NCBI GenBank assembly: GCA_963804865.1
Contig: CAWDSH010000025.1
Location: 1-64,000, forward strand
Reading direction: 5' to 3'
DNA: 64,000 bases
From: CAVVEQ01 sp963804865
GTDB taxonomy: Bacteria > Chloroflexota > Anaerolineae > Anaerolineales > Anaerolineaceae
The notes under the pieces were generated by a model. The model saw nothing but the letters and a program-made list of their open reading frames with translations, was not told the DNA's origin and did no database searches. Every line of letters starts with the position of its first letter. Position 1 is the stretch's first letter. Shown in pieces: positions 1 through 10,107 of the stretch. Made by a program: the position numbers and the translations under genes.

Positions 1-296
1 AAACCATCCAGCATGGTCTGCAGTCGGATCCGCCCAAGCGCACCCATCAGCCCCGCCCCAGCCAGGCTTTTCTCGACCGCCTGGAACGGTTAAAGAACTG
101 GCGCAAGGAAGCCGGGAAAAAAATGGAAGTCGAATCGGACGTGATCCTGCCGCGAGAGCTGCTGGAAATCCTGGCAGGAAAGAATCCCCGCAATCATCAA
201 GAGCTAGCGGAAATAATGGAGAAATTACCCTGGCGCCTGGAGCATTTTGGAAGCCAGATCTTGAAAACTTTGGTTCACGAGGTTGATACGCAATGA
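1..296 (+). CDS. Ribonuclease D-like protein, C-terminal HRDC part (partial)
   Basis: The frame is open from base 3 of the window to a TGA at 294-296, so the gene starts upstream of the window. The last ~70 residues read as an HRDC domain: an N-terminal helix ending in a WRKEAG-type stretch, then VILPRELLEILA, then a closing LPWRLEHFGSQIL helix, which is the usual end of RNase D and related 3'-5' exonucleases. HRDC domains bind structured RNA or DNA. The stop overlaps the start of the next gene (ATGA at 293-296), so the two RNases are probably co-transcribed and translationally coupled. The catalytic DEDD domain is outside the window, so a RecQ-type or other HRDC protein cannot be fully excluded. 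Confidence 0.72.
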   Translation, partial: TIQHGLQSDPPKRTHQPRPSQAFLDRLERLKNWRKEAGKKMEVESDVILPRELLEILAGKNPRNHQELAEIMEKLPWRLEHFGSQILKTLVHEVDTQ

Positions 297-1648
297 AACT
301 GACGATTAATGGTGCTGCCCGGGACGTCACCGGGTCGCAATTCCTGCTGGAAGTAAATGGAAAAAGGCTGTTACTGGAATGCGGTCTTTACCAGGGGCGC
401 CGCGCGGACGCGTTCACCCGCAACAAGAATTTCCATTTCGACCCCCGCAAACTGGATGCGGTCATCCTTTCGCACGCGCATATCGATCACAGCGGTAATC
501 TGCCCAACCTGGTCAAACAGGGTTATGAAGGCTCCATTTACGCCACGGAAGCCACGGCAGGCCTGGCGGACATCATGCTGCGCGATAGCGGGCACATCCA
601 GGAATCGGACGCTGATTATGTTAATAAGAAACGCCGCCGCCGGGGTGAAGCGCCGGTCGAGCCGCTTTACACCATCGAAGACGCGGTTGCCGTGCTGGAT
701 CAATTCCAACCGCTCGCCTACAACGCAGCCTTTGAACCAATACCGGGAGTCACCGCCCGCTTGGAAGATGCGGGTCATATCCTCGGCTCCGCGGCTATCG
801 TGCTGGATATCGAGGAGGATCACCGGCAATACCGTTTTCAGTTCTCCGGCGATATTGGACGCAAGAATCTGCCCCTGATCAAGGACCCGGTTTATCCAAA
901 GGGCGTGAACATCCTGATGATGGAAAGCACCTACGGCGATATCGCCAAGCCCAACCCGGAAGACGCGATGATCGAGCTCAAGCTGGTGGTGAAGCGCACC
1001 TTTGATCGCGGGGGAAAAGTGATCGTGCCGGCTTTCGCCGTCGGGCGCACCCAGGAGCTGATCTTCGCGTTCAACCAGCTGATCGCGAACGGCGAGATCA
1101 AACCATTCCCGGTGTACGTGGACAGCCCGCTGGCCGTGGAAGCCACCCGCGTTTTTGAAGCTTACCCGGAGTACCTGGATAAGGAATCGCATGATTTTGA
1201 AGCCTACCGCCATCACCCGGCACTGGATTTCAAGCAGCTGCACCTTGTGAAAAATGTGGAAGAATCGAAAGCACTCAACGACAGGAACGACCCGATGGTG
1301 ATCATTTCCGCCTCGGGGATGGCGGAAGCCGGGCGCATCCTGCACCATCTGCGCAATAACATCGAGAACCCGCGCAATACCATCCTGATCGTCGGCTGGC
1401 AGGCACCCGATACCCTGGGCAGGCGGCTGGTGGAGCAGCAAAAAGTGGTGCGCATCTACGGCCAGATGTTCGACCGCCGGGCGGAAGTCGAGACCATCAA
1501 CGCCTTCTCGGCGCACGCCGGGCAGGATACCCTGCTCGAATACGTGCAATCCACGAAAGAGAGCCTGAAGCAGCTCATCCTGGTGCACGGTGAAGCGGAA
1601 CCTGCCAGTATTTTTGAGGAGAAATTGAAGGAGATGCGGGGTCAGTAA
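293..1648 (+). CDS. Beta-CASP family metallo-beta-lactamase RNase
   Basis: A 451-residue cytoplasmic zinc-dependent ribonuclease of the beta-CASP group. The metal-binding motif HAHIDH is at residues 61-66. Further metal ligands lie in the AGHILGS and SGDIGR stretches near residues 160-190. The beta-CASP insert follows (ESTYGD, VPAFAVGRTQE, ISASGMAEAGR), and the RMMBL end is marked by FSAHAGQ. Length and motif order match bacterial TTHA0252-type and CPSF73-like RNases, which act in RNA processing and decay. Its start overlaps the stop of the upstream HRDC protein by 4 nt, consistent with an RNA-turnover operon. No signal peptide or membrane segment is visible. The sequence does not show whether it is an endo- or exonuclease. 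Confidence 0.93.
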   Translation: MKLTINGAARDVTGSQFLLEVNGKRLLLECGLYQGRRADAFTRNKNFHFDPRKLDAVILSHAHIDHSGNLPNLVKQGYEGSIYATEATAGLADIMLRDSGHIQESDADYVNKKRRRRGEAPVEPLYTIEDAVAVLDQFQPLAYNAAFEPIPGVTARLEDAGHILGSAAIVLDIEEDHRQYRFQFSGDIGRKNLPLIKDPVYPKGVNILMMESTYGDIAKPNPEDAMIELKLVVKRTFDRGGKVIVPAFAVGRTQELIFAFNQLIANGEIKPFPVYVDSPLAVEATRVFEAYPEYLDKESHDFEAYRHHPALDFKQLHLVKNVEESKALNDRNDPMVIISASGMAEAGRILHHLRNNIENPRNTILIVGWQAPDTLGRRLVEQQKVVRIYGQMFDRRAEVETINAFSAHAGQDTLLEYVQSTKESLKQLILVHGEAEPASIFEEKLKEMRGQ

Positions 1649-1727
1649 TATCGTCTACCCCGACCTCTACCAATCCCTGGAATTTTAGCATCCGATCAGG
1701 CGGGAATGCCCTGACTTCGATTTGAAG

Positions 1728-1733
1728 TATAAT
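1728..1733 (+). promoter_or_regulatory. Putative -10 element of the tRNA-Ser gene
   Basis: A perfect TATAAT hexamer lies 14 nt before the tRNA 5' end, a spacing that fits transcription starting close to the mature tRNA. No convincing -35 hexamer is visible at 16-18 nt, so this is only half a promoter by eye. Confidence 0.45.
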
Positions 1734-1747
1734 GGACGCGCTTTATC

Positions 1748-1835
1748 GGAGAGGTGCCGGAGCGGCCGATCGGGGCGGTCTCGAAAACCGTTGTGGTCCT
1801 TGTGGCCACCGTGGGTTCGAATCCCACCCTCTCCG
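1748..1835 (+). tRNA. tRNA-Ser (anticodon CGA)
   Basis: An 88-nt type II tRNA. The acceptor arms GGAGAGG (1748-1754) and CCTCTCC (1828-1834) pair fully, with discriminator G1835. The anticodon loop CTCGAAA gives anticodon CGA, which reads UCG. A long variable arm (GTGGTCC..., with GTGGCCAC) is typical of tRNA-Ser. The T arm GTGGG-TTCGAAT-CCCAC is perfect. CCA is not encoded. It stands alone between an RNase gene and a reductase gene. Confidence 0.95.
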
Positions 1836-1839
1836 CCTC

Positions 1840-1915
1840 GCAAGGATCGCTCAGCTTCGAGGATGCAAAGATCGCGACTCCCTTCGGGAGTGCAAAGTAC
1901 GCGACCAGCTCCGCC
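1840..1915 (+). repeat. Three imperfect ~25-nt units directly 3' of the tRNA
   Basis: Units begin at 1840, 1865 and 1892 with GCAAGGATCGC, GCAAAGATCGCGAC and GCAAAGTACGCGAC. The second unit folds into a short hairpin (ACTCC/GGAGT around CTTCG). The units lie within the expected 3' trailer of the tRNA precursor. No coding function is apparent. Confidence 0.5.
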
Positions 1916-1947
1916 TATAGACATATTTCGGAAGTTCTTTGGTAAAA

Positions 1948-1983
1948 GATCCTCACACAATGATGTGGGGATCCTGTTTTTCA
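1948..1983 (+). terminator. Rho-independent terminator behind tRNA-Ser
   Basis: GATCC(T)CACA pairs with TGTG(G)GGATC around a short loop, followed shortly by a T run at 1977-1981. It would end the tRNA transcript before the reductase gene. Confidence 0.7.
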
Positions 1984-2099
1984 ATGATTTTCCCCCGCTG
2001 GCTGATTCCAACATGGCAGTTGACTTCAATAATATCAGGCGTGACAAACCTTAGACAATTTGTAGAGCCCGGGCGGTACCCAATAGTAAAATCACTTTT

Positions 2100-2696
2100 A
2101 TGAGAAAAATAATTGTTTTATCATTTATCTCGCTGGATGGCGTCATGCAGGCACCCGGTGGACCCACGGAAGATACCAGCGGCAACTTCAAGTACGGCGG
2201 ATGGACAGTCCCGTACTTCGACGAAGCCGCCGGCGAAATCATGGCAAAGCAGATGAGCATGCCGTCTGATTTCCTTTTAGGGAGAAAGACATTCGAGATC
2301 TTCGCCTCCTATTGGCCGCAGCACCGGGAGGAATGGGAAGGCATCAACCAGGCGACCAAATACGTCGCTTCAAACACGCTCACCTCACACGAGTGGAATA
2401 ATACGATCTTCTTGAAGGGTGATGTTGTGGGTGAGATTAAAAAACTGAAACAGCAAAATGCCCCTGATCTGCAAGTGCATGGCAGCGGCGATTTCATCCA
2501 GACTTTGTTGAAACACGACCTGGTGGATGAATTTTGGCTCAAGATATTTCCGATTACGCTCGGGAGTGGAAAACGGTTATTCGCTGCGGGCACAATGCCA
2601 GCATCCTTTTCACTGGTCGAATCTCAAACCACCCCCCGCGGAGTGATCATCGCGAATTTCAAACGCGAAGGGGAAGTCAAAACAGGATCTTTTTAG
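2100..2696 (+). CDS. Dihydrofolate reductase-fold protein (RibD C-terminal family)
   Basis: A 198-residue cytoplasmic protein of the RibD-C/DHFR-like superfamily, like the small YyaP/YwjB-type proteins. N-terminal MRKIIVLSFISLDGVMQAPGG is the hallmark start of this group. LLGRKTFEIFASYWP follows at ~60, and a nucleotide-binding DLQVHGSGDFIQTLL segment lies near 120-135. Members bind NAD(P)H, but the substrate is generally unknown. No Shine-Dalgarno sequence precedes the ATG. A TAGTAAAAT stretch (2084-2092) sits 8-10 nt ahead, so the message may be nearly leaderless. The gene stands alone, with terminators on both sides. Confidence 0.85.
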   Translation: MRKIIVLSFISLDGVMQAPGGPTEDTSGNFKYGGWTVPYFDEAAGEIMAKQMSMPSDFLLGRKTFEIFASYWPQHREEWEGINQATKYVASNTLTSHEWNNTIFLKGDVVGEIKKLKQQNAPDLQVHGSGDFIQTLLKHDLVDEFWLKIFPITLGSGKRLFAAGTMPASFSLVESQTTPRGVIIANFKREGEVKTGSF

Positions 2697-2720
2697 GGAA
2701 ACTGCATTTTCCATTTAATC

Positions 2721-2758
2721 AAAAACTCCCCGCAAATTGATACGGGGAGTGTGTTTTT
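2721..2758. terminator. Bidirectional terminator between converging genes
   Basis: ACTCCCCG (2725-2732) and CGGGGAGT (2743-2750) form an 8-bp GC-rich stem. An A run lies on one side and a T run (2754-2758) on the other, so it can stop transcripts from both the reductase gene and the converging ABC operon. Confidence 0.85.
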
Positions 2759-2767
2759 GAACCTGCT

Positions 2768-3523
2768 TTATTCCCAGCGAAATGTCTTCACGGAAATGAT
2801 GATCCCCAGGATGAGCATGCCAGCCAGAACGACGGCATCCAGCAGGTGATCTCCCCAGGGCTGACCGGTCCATAAGCCGCCCAGAAGGTTGACCACGTAG
2901 GTCAAGGGGATGAACGACGTGACTTTTTGGACAACCGGGGGAAGTATGTCGATGGGGAAAAACGCCCCCGAAAGCAGCAGCATCGGGTAAAGGACGACCA
3001 TCCCCGCGACCCAGGCAGCCCGGACGGTGGGCATGAGGCTGGCGAGGATGAAACCAATCCCGAAAATGCTCAGGCTGCTCAGGAGAAAACCTCCCAAAAA
3101 GCTGAACGCGTTGCCGGTAAAACTTAAATGGTAGACCAATCTGCCCACGACGATGAGCAGGATCATGCTCAAGCAGGTCATCGCGAAGACCACGATCACC
3201 TGGGCTGCCAGGACCACCAGGGGGCTCAACGGCGTGGTTGCCAGGCGCCGCAGGATGCCCTTCTCCCGATAAGTGGCCAGCGTCATGGTTGTGGACATCA
3301 ACCCAGCCATGCAAATGATCACCGCTATCAGGGAGGGGATGGCATTTTGAAGCATATCCCCGCTGATATTCGCCGGTGAAGGCATGCCCCTGGAGATCAT
3401 GCCGTAGAGGAACAGGTAGATCAGGGGAAATACCAGCGTAAAAAAGGTGGATGCCGGTTCCCGCAGGAACAGCTTGGCTTCCAGCCAGGACATTTTCATC
3501 AGGCTTTTCATCACGAACCTCAC
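2768..3523 (-). CDS. ABC-2 type transporter permease
   Basis: A 251-residue inner-membrane protein with about six hydrophobic segments and the ABC-2 layout: LFLREPASTFFTLVFPLIYLFLYG at the N terminus, the TYREKGILRRLATTPLSPL coupling region near residues 85-105, and a LLLSGAFFPIDILP loop near 185. Such permeases export drugs, lipids or peptides together with one ATPase. Its start overlaps the stop of the ATPase gene (3520-4443) by 4 nt, and it is the last gene of a four-gene operon. The substrate cannot be read from the sequence. Confidence 0.92.
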   Translation of the reverse strand: MRFVMKSLMKMSWLEAKLFLREPASTFFTLVFPLIYLFLYGMISRGMPSPANISGDMLQNAIPSLIAVIICMAGLMSTTMTLATYREKGILRRLATTPLSPLVVLAAQVIVVFAMTCLSMILLIVVGRLVYHLSFTGNAFSFLGGFLLSSLSIFGIGFILASLMPTVRAAWVAGMVVLYPMLLLSGAFFPIDILPPVVQKVTSFIPLTYVVNLLGGLWTGQPWGDHLLDAVVLAGMLILGIIISVKTFRWE

Positions 3524-4443
3524 TCTCTCATCTCGCGCCCGGTCAGGCTGAGAAAAACATCTTCCAGGGTTGGCTGCTCGGTGCGCAGATCGCGGAATTG
3601 GATACCCCTGGCATTGAGTACGCCGACCACCTCCCCAACCAGGGATGCCCCGTGCCCGTTTTGGCGCTGCACTTTTACCAGATCACCATGGACCTCAAGC
3701 CGGATGGCACCCTTGAAGGCTTTTTCAAACTCACCTGGCAGGGGTGCATCCACGTGAAATACCACGCTCTCGCCCACGCCCAAACTGCGGATCAATGCAG
3801 CGGGTGTATCCAGCGCGACGATCCTGCCATGGTCGAGGATGGCCACCCGGTCGCAGAGACGCTCGGCCTCTTCCATAAAGTGGGTGGTGAGAAAGACCGT
3901 CTTGCCCCTCCCGCGCACGTCCCGGACAAGATCCCAGATGGCGTGCCGCGCCTGGGGATCGAGTCCCGTGGTCAGCTCGTCCAGGAAGATCAGCTGTGGA
4001 TCCGGCAGGAGCGCCAGGGCAATGAACAAGCGCTGCTTCTGCCCGCCCGAGAGTTTTGAAAAGAACGCGTTTCGTTTCTCTTCCAAACCAAGTTGGATGA
4101 GCAGTGATTTCCAATCAGCCGCCTTGGGATAGAAAGAGGCATAAAGATCCAGCGCCTCCCAGACGCGCATGCGGTCTGGAAGGTTGGATTGCTGCAACTG
4201 GATCCCGGCGCGTTCGCGGATCACGCGGCGCTCAATCTGCGGGTCAACGCCCAGGACGCTCACCTTCCCGGAATCTCGTTTGCGCATCCCTTCCAGGCAT
4301 TCGATGGTGGTGGTCTTGCCGGCCCCGTTTGGACCAACCATGCCGAAGATCTCGCCTTCCCTTACGTCGAAAGATACCTCTTCGACAGCGACTGTTTCGC
4401 CATAAACTTTCCTTAATCCTTCCACTTGTACGATCGTAGACAT
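3520..4443 (-). CDS. ABC transporter ATP-binding protein (drug/lipid exporter type)
   Basis: A 307-residue cytoplasmic ATPase. Walker A GPNGAGKTT lies at ~38-46, the Q-loop region around QLQQSNL at ~80, signature LSGGQKQR at ~134, Walker B LIFLDELTTGLDP at ~155, and the switch TTHFMEEAE at ~188. A C-terminal ~90-residue domain (VHGDLVKVQ..., ending in LEDVFLSLTGREM) is typical of CcmA/DrrA-type exporter ATPases. It partners with the overlapping permease gene downstream. The operon is headed by a membrane protein and a winged-helix regulator that probably control it. Confidence 0.94.
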   Translation of the reverse strand: MSTIVQVEGLRKVYGETVAVEEVSFDVREGEIFGMVGPNGAGKTTTIECLEGMRKRDSGKVSVLGVDPQIERRVIRERAGIQLQQSNLPDRMRVWEALDLYASFYPKAADWKSLLIQLGLEEKRNAFFSKLSGGQKQRLFIALALLPDPQLIFLDELTTGLDPQARHAIWDLVRDVRGRGKTVFLTTHFMEEAERLCDRVAILDHGRIVALDTPAALIRSLGVGESVVFHVDAPLPGEFEKAFKGAIRLEVHGDLVKVQRQNGHGASLVGEVVGVLNARGIQFRDLRTEQPTLEDVFLSLTGREMRE

Positions 4444-4450
4444 TTTTTCC

Positions 4451-4744
4451 TCACTTGCTCTTTAAAATCGATTCCAGCGCTGAAACATGATCTTGAAAAA
4501 TTTTGCGCCCCTCATTGGTGACGGAAATGAAGGTGCGCGGCTTGCGCTCGATAAAGGCTTTGTTGATGGAAATGTATCCGGCCTCTTCGAGCTTGCGCAG
4601 ATGCGCGCCCAGATTGCCATCGGTGACCTTGAGCAGGTCACGCAGGTATGCGAAATCCACTTCGTTGCCCTCTTCCAGGGTCACAAGGGCAGCCATGATT
4701 CGTAAACGAACCGGTTGGTGAATGGTCTCATTCAATTCAGCCAT
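4451..4744 (-). CDS. Winged-helix transcriptional regulator
   Basis: A 97-residue DNA-binding protein that is entirely one winged helix-turn-helix of the HTH_34/ArsR-like group. It has QPVRLRIMAALVTLEE, then the recognition region LLKVTDGNLGAHLRKLEEAGYI, and the wing KAFIERKPRTFISVT. No metal-binding cysteines are visible. It lies 3 nt after the membrane-protein gene and 7 nt before the ATPase gene, so it is part of the ABC operon. The natural target is the pair of palindromes overlapping the operon promoter at 5332-5360. A second protein of the same type (28142-28465) is also paired with a membrane protein. Confidence 0.88.
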   Translation of the reverse strand: MAELNETIHQPVRLRIMAALVTLEEGNEVDFAYLRDLLKVTDGNLGAHLRKLEEAGYISINKAFIERKPRTFISVTNEGRKIFQDHVSALESILKSK

Positions 4745-4747
4745 GAT

Positions 4748-5317
4748 CTACCACCTCGAGCGGATATAGATGCCCAGGGCGATCATCCCGCCGCCGACCA
4801 GGATGGCCATCCAGAGATAGAAGAACTCAGGCAGCAGGAAGTAACCTGCCAGCGCCAGGGCGATGATGCCCAAGCCGGGCCAGATGGAGATAAAGGAGAG
4901 CAGCAGACCCATGGCCAGCCAACCGATCAGGACGAAAAGGACAATGAACATGGTCAGCTGCTTACCATCCAGCGGCCAGGCGATCGCAATCGCAGCCAGG
5001 CAGTAGACTACCAGGAGCAGCCAGATGAGGCCAATACGCTTTGCCGTGGGGATTGCTGTTGAACTGCGGACATGTCTGCCCGACCGGATGCCCAGGATGG
5101 TGGCGATGACACCACCAATGACGCTCATTCCGATCCAGATATAAGCTACCATCTCGCCGGAAAGGAATTGTGTGCTTATAAACCCGACCAGCCAGACGAT
5201 CCCGGTGGCGATCAAAGAGATATGGGCGTTGCTGCTGGCAATCGAATGGCGGGTTTTCTGCGCCATCTTTTGAATGGCAGCCAGCGCTTCTTCAGCTTCA
5301 TCAGGAGAAATATTCAT
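4748..5317 (-). CDS. Conserved membrane protein, partner of winged-helix regulator
   Basis: About 189 residues. Residues 1-30 are acidic and helical (NISPDEAEEALAAIQKMAQKTRHSI), followed by five or six hydrophobic helices from ~35 to ~185. I chose the ATG at 5317 because GGA in AAAGGAATTAACAAC precedes it; the frame stays open further upstream, but that start would lie inside the promoter. The family is not known to me by function. The gene is first in an operon with a winged-helix regulator and an ABC exporter, which suggests a membrane sensor or an accessory subunit. Confidence 0.78.
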   Translation of the reverse strand: MNISPDEAEEALAAIQKMAQKTRHSIASSNAHISLIATGIVWLVGFISTQFLSGEMVAYIWIGMSVIGGVIATILGIRSGRHVRSSTAIPTAKRIGLIWLLLVVYCLAAIAIAWPLDGKQLTMFIVLFVLIGWLAMGLLLSFISIWPGLGIIALALAGYFLLPEFFYLWMAILVGGGMIALGIYIRSRW

Positions 5318-5331
5318 GTTGTTAATTCCTT

Positions 5332-5383
5332 TAGAGTACTCTATTATACAGAGTATTCTATATGAATTTATAAGGTTAGTCAA
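5332..5383 (-). promoter_or_regulatory. Promoter with two palindromic operators for the ABC/winged-helix operon
   Basis: Read on the minus strand: -35 TTGACT (5378-5383), a 17-nt spacer, then -10 TAGAAT (5355-5360). The -10 lies within TAGAATACTCT (5350-5360), and just downstream is the perfect 12-bp palindrome TAGAGTACTCTA (5332-5343). Both fit AGARTAYTCT and are arranged as twin operators across the start of transcription. The winged-helix protein of the same operon is the obvious candidate ligand. Between 5384 and the kinase gene at 5681 I see no further gene or strong signal. Confidence 0.7.
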
Positions 5384-5680
5384 GAGGGGAATTTTAGATG
5401 ATTACCCGAAAGACAGCCTCCGGGTTGGATAACCCAAAAGACTTGCTGCCGATCCCTGCTTTAGTCGAGATCGCCGCGGTCGTTTGCAATGCTCTCCTCC
5501 AGGTATGGAATCTCATAGGCTTACCGGCATTCATTCTGCTAAAATATCAAGGGTTGGAGAAATGCATCCCAAGATTGTTGATGAGCTTCGGGTGATATTC
5601 GGTTTGTCTGAATGCCAGTAGCCACGTGTTCAACATAAGGTTTAGTGGTCCGCTGACGCAAATTAGAGGAAGTTGACGCA

Positions 5681-6827
5681 ATGATCAGAGAAAAATCAAG
5701 GAAAAAAGTGGTGGTGGCAGGTCATATTTGCCTGGATATCACCCCGGTATTCCCGGAAACATGCCAGGGAGAAATCCAGCAATTATTCGTACCCGGGAAA
5801 CTGATCAATGTCGAAAATGCCCTGGTACATGTTGGCGGGGCGGTCGCGAACACAGGGCTGGCGATGGCTTTTTTCGGCGCGGATGTCCAGTTGATGGGAA
5901 AAGTTGGGGATGATGAATTTGGCGAAATCATCTGCCGAATGGTGAAATCCCACGGCATCACCAAAGGGATGATCGCATCCAAAACAAGCCATACCTCCTA
6001 CTCGATCGTCCTGGCGATGCCTGGCAACGACCGGATCTTTTTACACTACCCGGGCGCAAATGACACTTTTGAATTTGCAGATCTGGATATGGAAGTCATC
6101 CAACGCGCGGGATTATTCCACTTCGGATACCCTCCTCTGATGAAGCAACTTTTCATTAATGATGGACAGGAATTGATGAAGATATTCCAGGCCGTTTCAC
6201 AAGCGGGTGTGGTGACTTCGCTTGACATGGCAGCCGTGGATCCCACGTCACCAGCCGGAGAGGCAGATTGGCAAACCATACTCGACAGAACGCTGCCTTT
6301 CGTGGATATTTTTATGCCCAGCGTGGAAGAACTCCTCTTTATGCTCGACCGTAAAAAATATGATCACCTCATCCAGGCTGCAGGTGGCAAAGACCTCACC
6401 ACCACCCTCGATATGCAGCAGGATGTCAAACCTTTGGCAGAAAAAGTGCTCCAAATGGGCACCAAGATCGCCGTGATCAAGTGCGGTGAGCCAGGGATTT
6501 ACTATAAAACTGCGGACAGTGCCAGGATCTCGATTTTGGAAAACAAGCTCGGATTTTCATTCGCAGGCTGGACAAACCGCGAGGGTTTTGAAGCCAGCTA
6601 CATGCCGGATCACGTTGTTTCAGCAACAGGAGCCGGCGATGTGACCATCGCCGCTTTTCTGACAGCGCTTCTTTTGGAATATTCCTCTGGAAACATGCCT
6701 GAAATATGCCACTGCATCCGGCGCCTGCTGCGTTGAGGCATACGATTCACTGAGCGGTCTGAAATCCTTTCAAGATATCCAGGATAAGATCGATGCAGGA
6801 TGGAAAAAGAATGAACTGCCAGAGTGA
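5681..6827 (+). CDS. PfkB-family carbohydrate kinase (apparent +1 frameshift near 6680)
   Basis: A cytoplasmic ribokinase-type sugar or nucleoside kinase. The N-terminal VVVAGHICLDITPVFP and the HVGGAVANTGLAMAFFGADV sugar-binding block lie in the first 80 residues, and the catalytic GAGDVTIAAFL anion hole lies near residue 315. The first reading frame ends at 6736 after an un-kinase-like tail (SSGNMPEICHC). The +1 frame from about 6680 continues with NIPLETCLKYATASGACCV and the usual C-terminal helix, ending at 6825-6827. So the sequence carries one extra base (or lacks two) in the CTTCTTTTGG region. The start has GAGGAAG 9 nt upstream. Either the gene is recently broken or the base is an error. 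Confidence 0.8.
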
Positions 6828-7026
6828 ACAAGACACCTGGCTTGACCTATCCCGCTGACCGGTTAGTGGCAACCTCAATAATTATTCTATTCCCCAATCA
6901 AATGGCACGAGTTAAATCAAGAATACTGGATTGGGCGAAAATACATTCTATTTTCTGATCAAAAACCGTGCTATTATGAATAAATCATCACTCCCTAATA
7001 TAGCTTTCAGTATTACCGCTTTGTGA

Positions 7027-7066
7027 TTACTCCTTTACTGGTATCTAAATTGGTATGAAGGAGTAA
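7027..7066 (+). promoter_or_regulatory. Inverted repeat covering the ribosome-binding site of the sensor kinase gene
   Basis: TTACTCCTT (7027-7035) is the exact complement of AAGGAGTAA (7058-7066), which is the Shine-Dalgarno region of the kinase starting at 7069. The 22-nt loop holds two GGTAT copies (7040-7044 and 7052-7056), the half-site also seen in promoter modules at 9979 and 11628. Confidence 0.55.
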
Positions 7067-7068
7067 GG

Positions 7069-9312
<2,244 letters not shown>

Positions 9313-9316
9313 AACC

Positions 9317-9961
9317 ATGAATACACCTCAAACGATCAAGGTGATGCTGGTTGATGATCATAACGTGGTGCGCAGCGGCCTGGCCACCTTTCTGAGAGCT
9401 TTTGAGGACCTTGAGCTGGTGGGGGAAGCGAAAAACGGTACCGAAGCTCTCAGCCTCTGCTCCCAAACGAAACCGGACGTGATCTTGATGGACCTGATGA
9501 TGCCGGAGATGGATGGCATCGCGGCAACCCGGGCGATCCTGGAAAAGTACCCGGAGGTGAAAATCGTCGCCATGACCAGCTTCGAAGAAGAGCAGCTCGT
9601 GCAGGGTGTGCTGGCAGCCGGGGCGATCAGCTATTTGCTCAAGAACGTGACTGCCGATGAGCTGGCAGGCGCAATTCGAGCGGCTGCCCTGGGAAGATCA
9701 ACGCTATCGCCCGAAGCCACCAGGGTGCTTGTTCAAGCGACACGTTCACCAAAACAGCCTACATTTGACCTGACAGAACGCGAACGGGAGGTGTTGAATC
9801 TGGTTGTGCAGGGAAAAAGCAACCAGCAGATCGCGGATACCATGGTCATCAGCGTCGCCACGGTGAAAGCGCACATCAGTAATATCCTCTCCAAGCTGCA
9901 GGTTTCCAGCAGGACAGAGGCGATTGCTTTTGCCATCAACAACAAACTGGTATCTTTATAA
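9317..9961 (+). CDS. NarL/LuxR-type response regulator
   Basis: 214 residues. The receiver domain spans residues 1-125 with acidic pocket VDDH and phospho-acceptor Asp59 in LMDLMMPEMDG; SYLLKNVTADE carries the conserved Lys. A short linker leads to a LuxR helix-turn-helix at ~150-210 (LTEREREVLNLVVQGKSNQQIA...VKAHISNILSKL). It is the partner of the kinase 4 nt upstream. The promoter module beginning 18 nt after its stop (9979) is a likely target, together with the matching module at 11628. Confidence 0.95.
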   Translation: MNTPQTIKVMLVDDHNVVRSGLATFLRAFEDLELVGEAKNGTEALSLCSQTKPDVILMDLMMPEMDGIAATRAILEKYPEVKIVAMTSFEEEQLVQGVLAAGAISYLLKNVTADELAGAIRAAALGRSTLSPEATRVLVQATRSPKQPTFDLTEREREVLNLVVQGKSNQQIADTMVISVATVKAHISNILSKLQVSSRTEAIAFAINNKLVSL

Positions 9962-9978
9962 ACAGAATATCCTACTTT

Positions 9979-10060
9979 GGTATAAGAAAAAATATACTCC
10001 TAAGGATACCCCACAACTCCCCGGCGGATGGATGCGCTAGGGGAGTTTTTCTTTTAAAGT
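9979..10060 (+). promoter_or_regulatory. Promoter module copy A (upstream of hydrolase gene)
   Basis: Outer inverted repeat GGTAT (9979-9983) and ATACC (10006-10010), 32 nt end to end. After 6 nt comes the 29-nt block from CTCCCC (10017-10022) through GGATG (10030-10034) to GGGGAG (10040-10045). Then exactly 9 nt and a -10 TAAAGT (10055-10060). The hexamer ATGCGC, 17 nt before the -10, stands where a -35 would be. Four other sites in the window share this geometry. Confidence 0.65.
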
Positions 10061-10107
10061 AGAAACAGAGTTCGTGATCTTTCAAATGAACCCTAAGGAG
10101 GCTCAAA

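Noticed and set aside
371..1588. Long open frame (about 405 codons) on the minus strand opposite the beta-CASP RNase
   Set aside because: It mirrors the codon pattern of the true gene, has no recognisable domain, and the plus-strand product carries all beta-CASP motifs.
5398..5595. 65-codon frame in the gap before the PfkB gene
   Set aside because: No ribosome site, no recognisable features, and it begins beside the divergent promoter; not supported as a gene.
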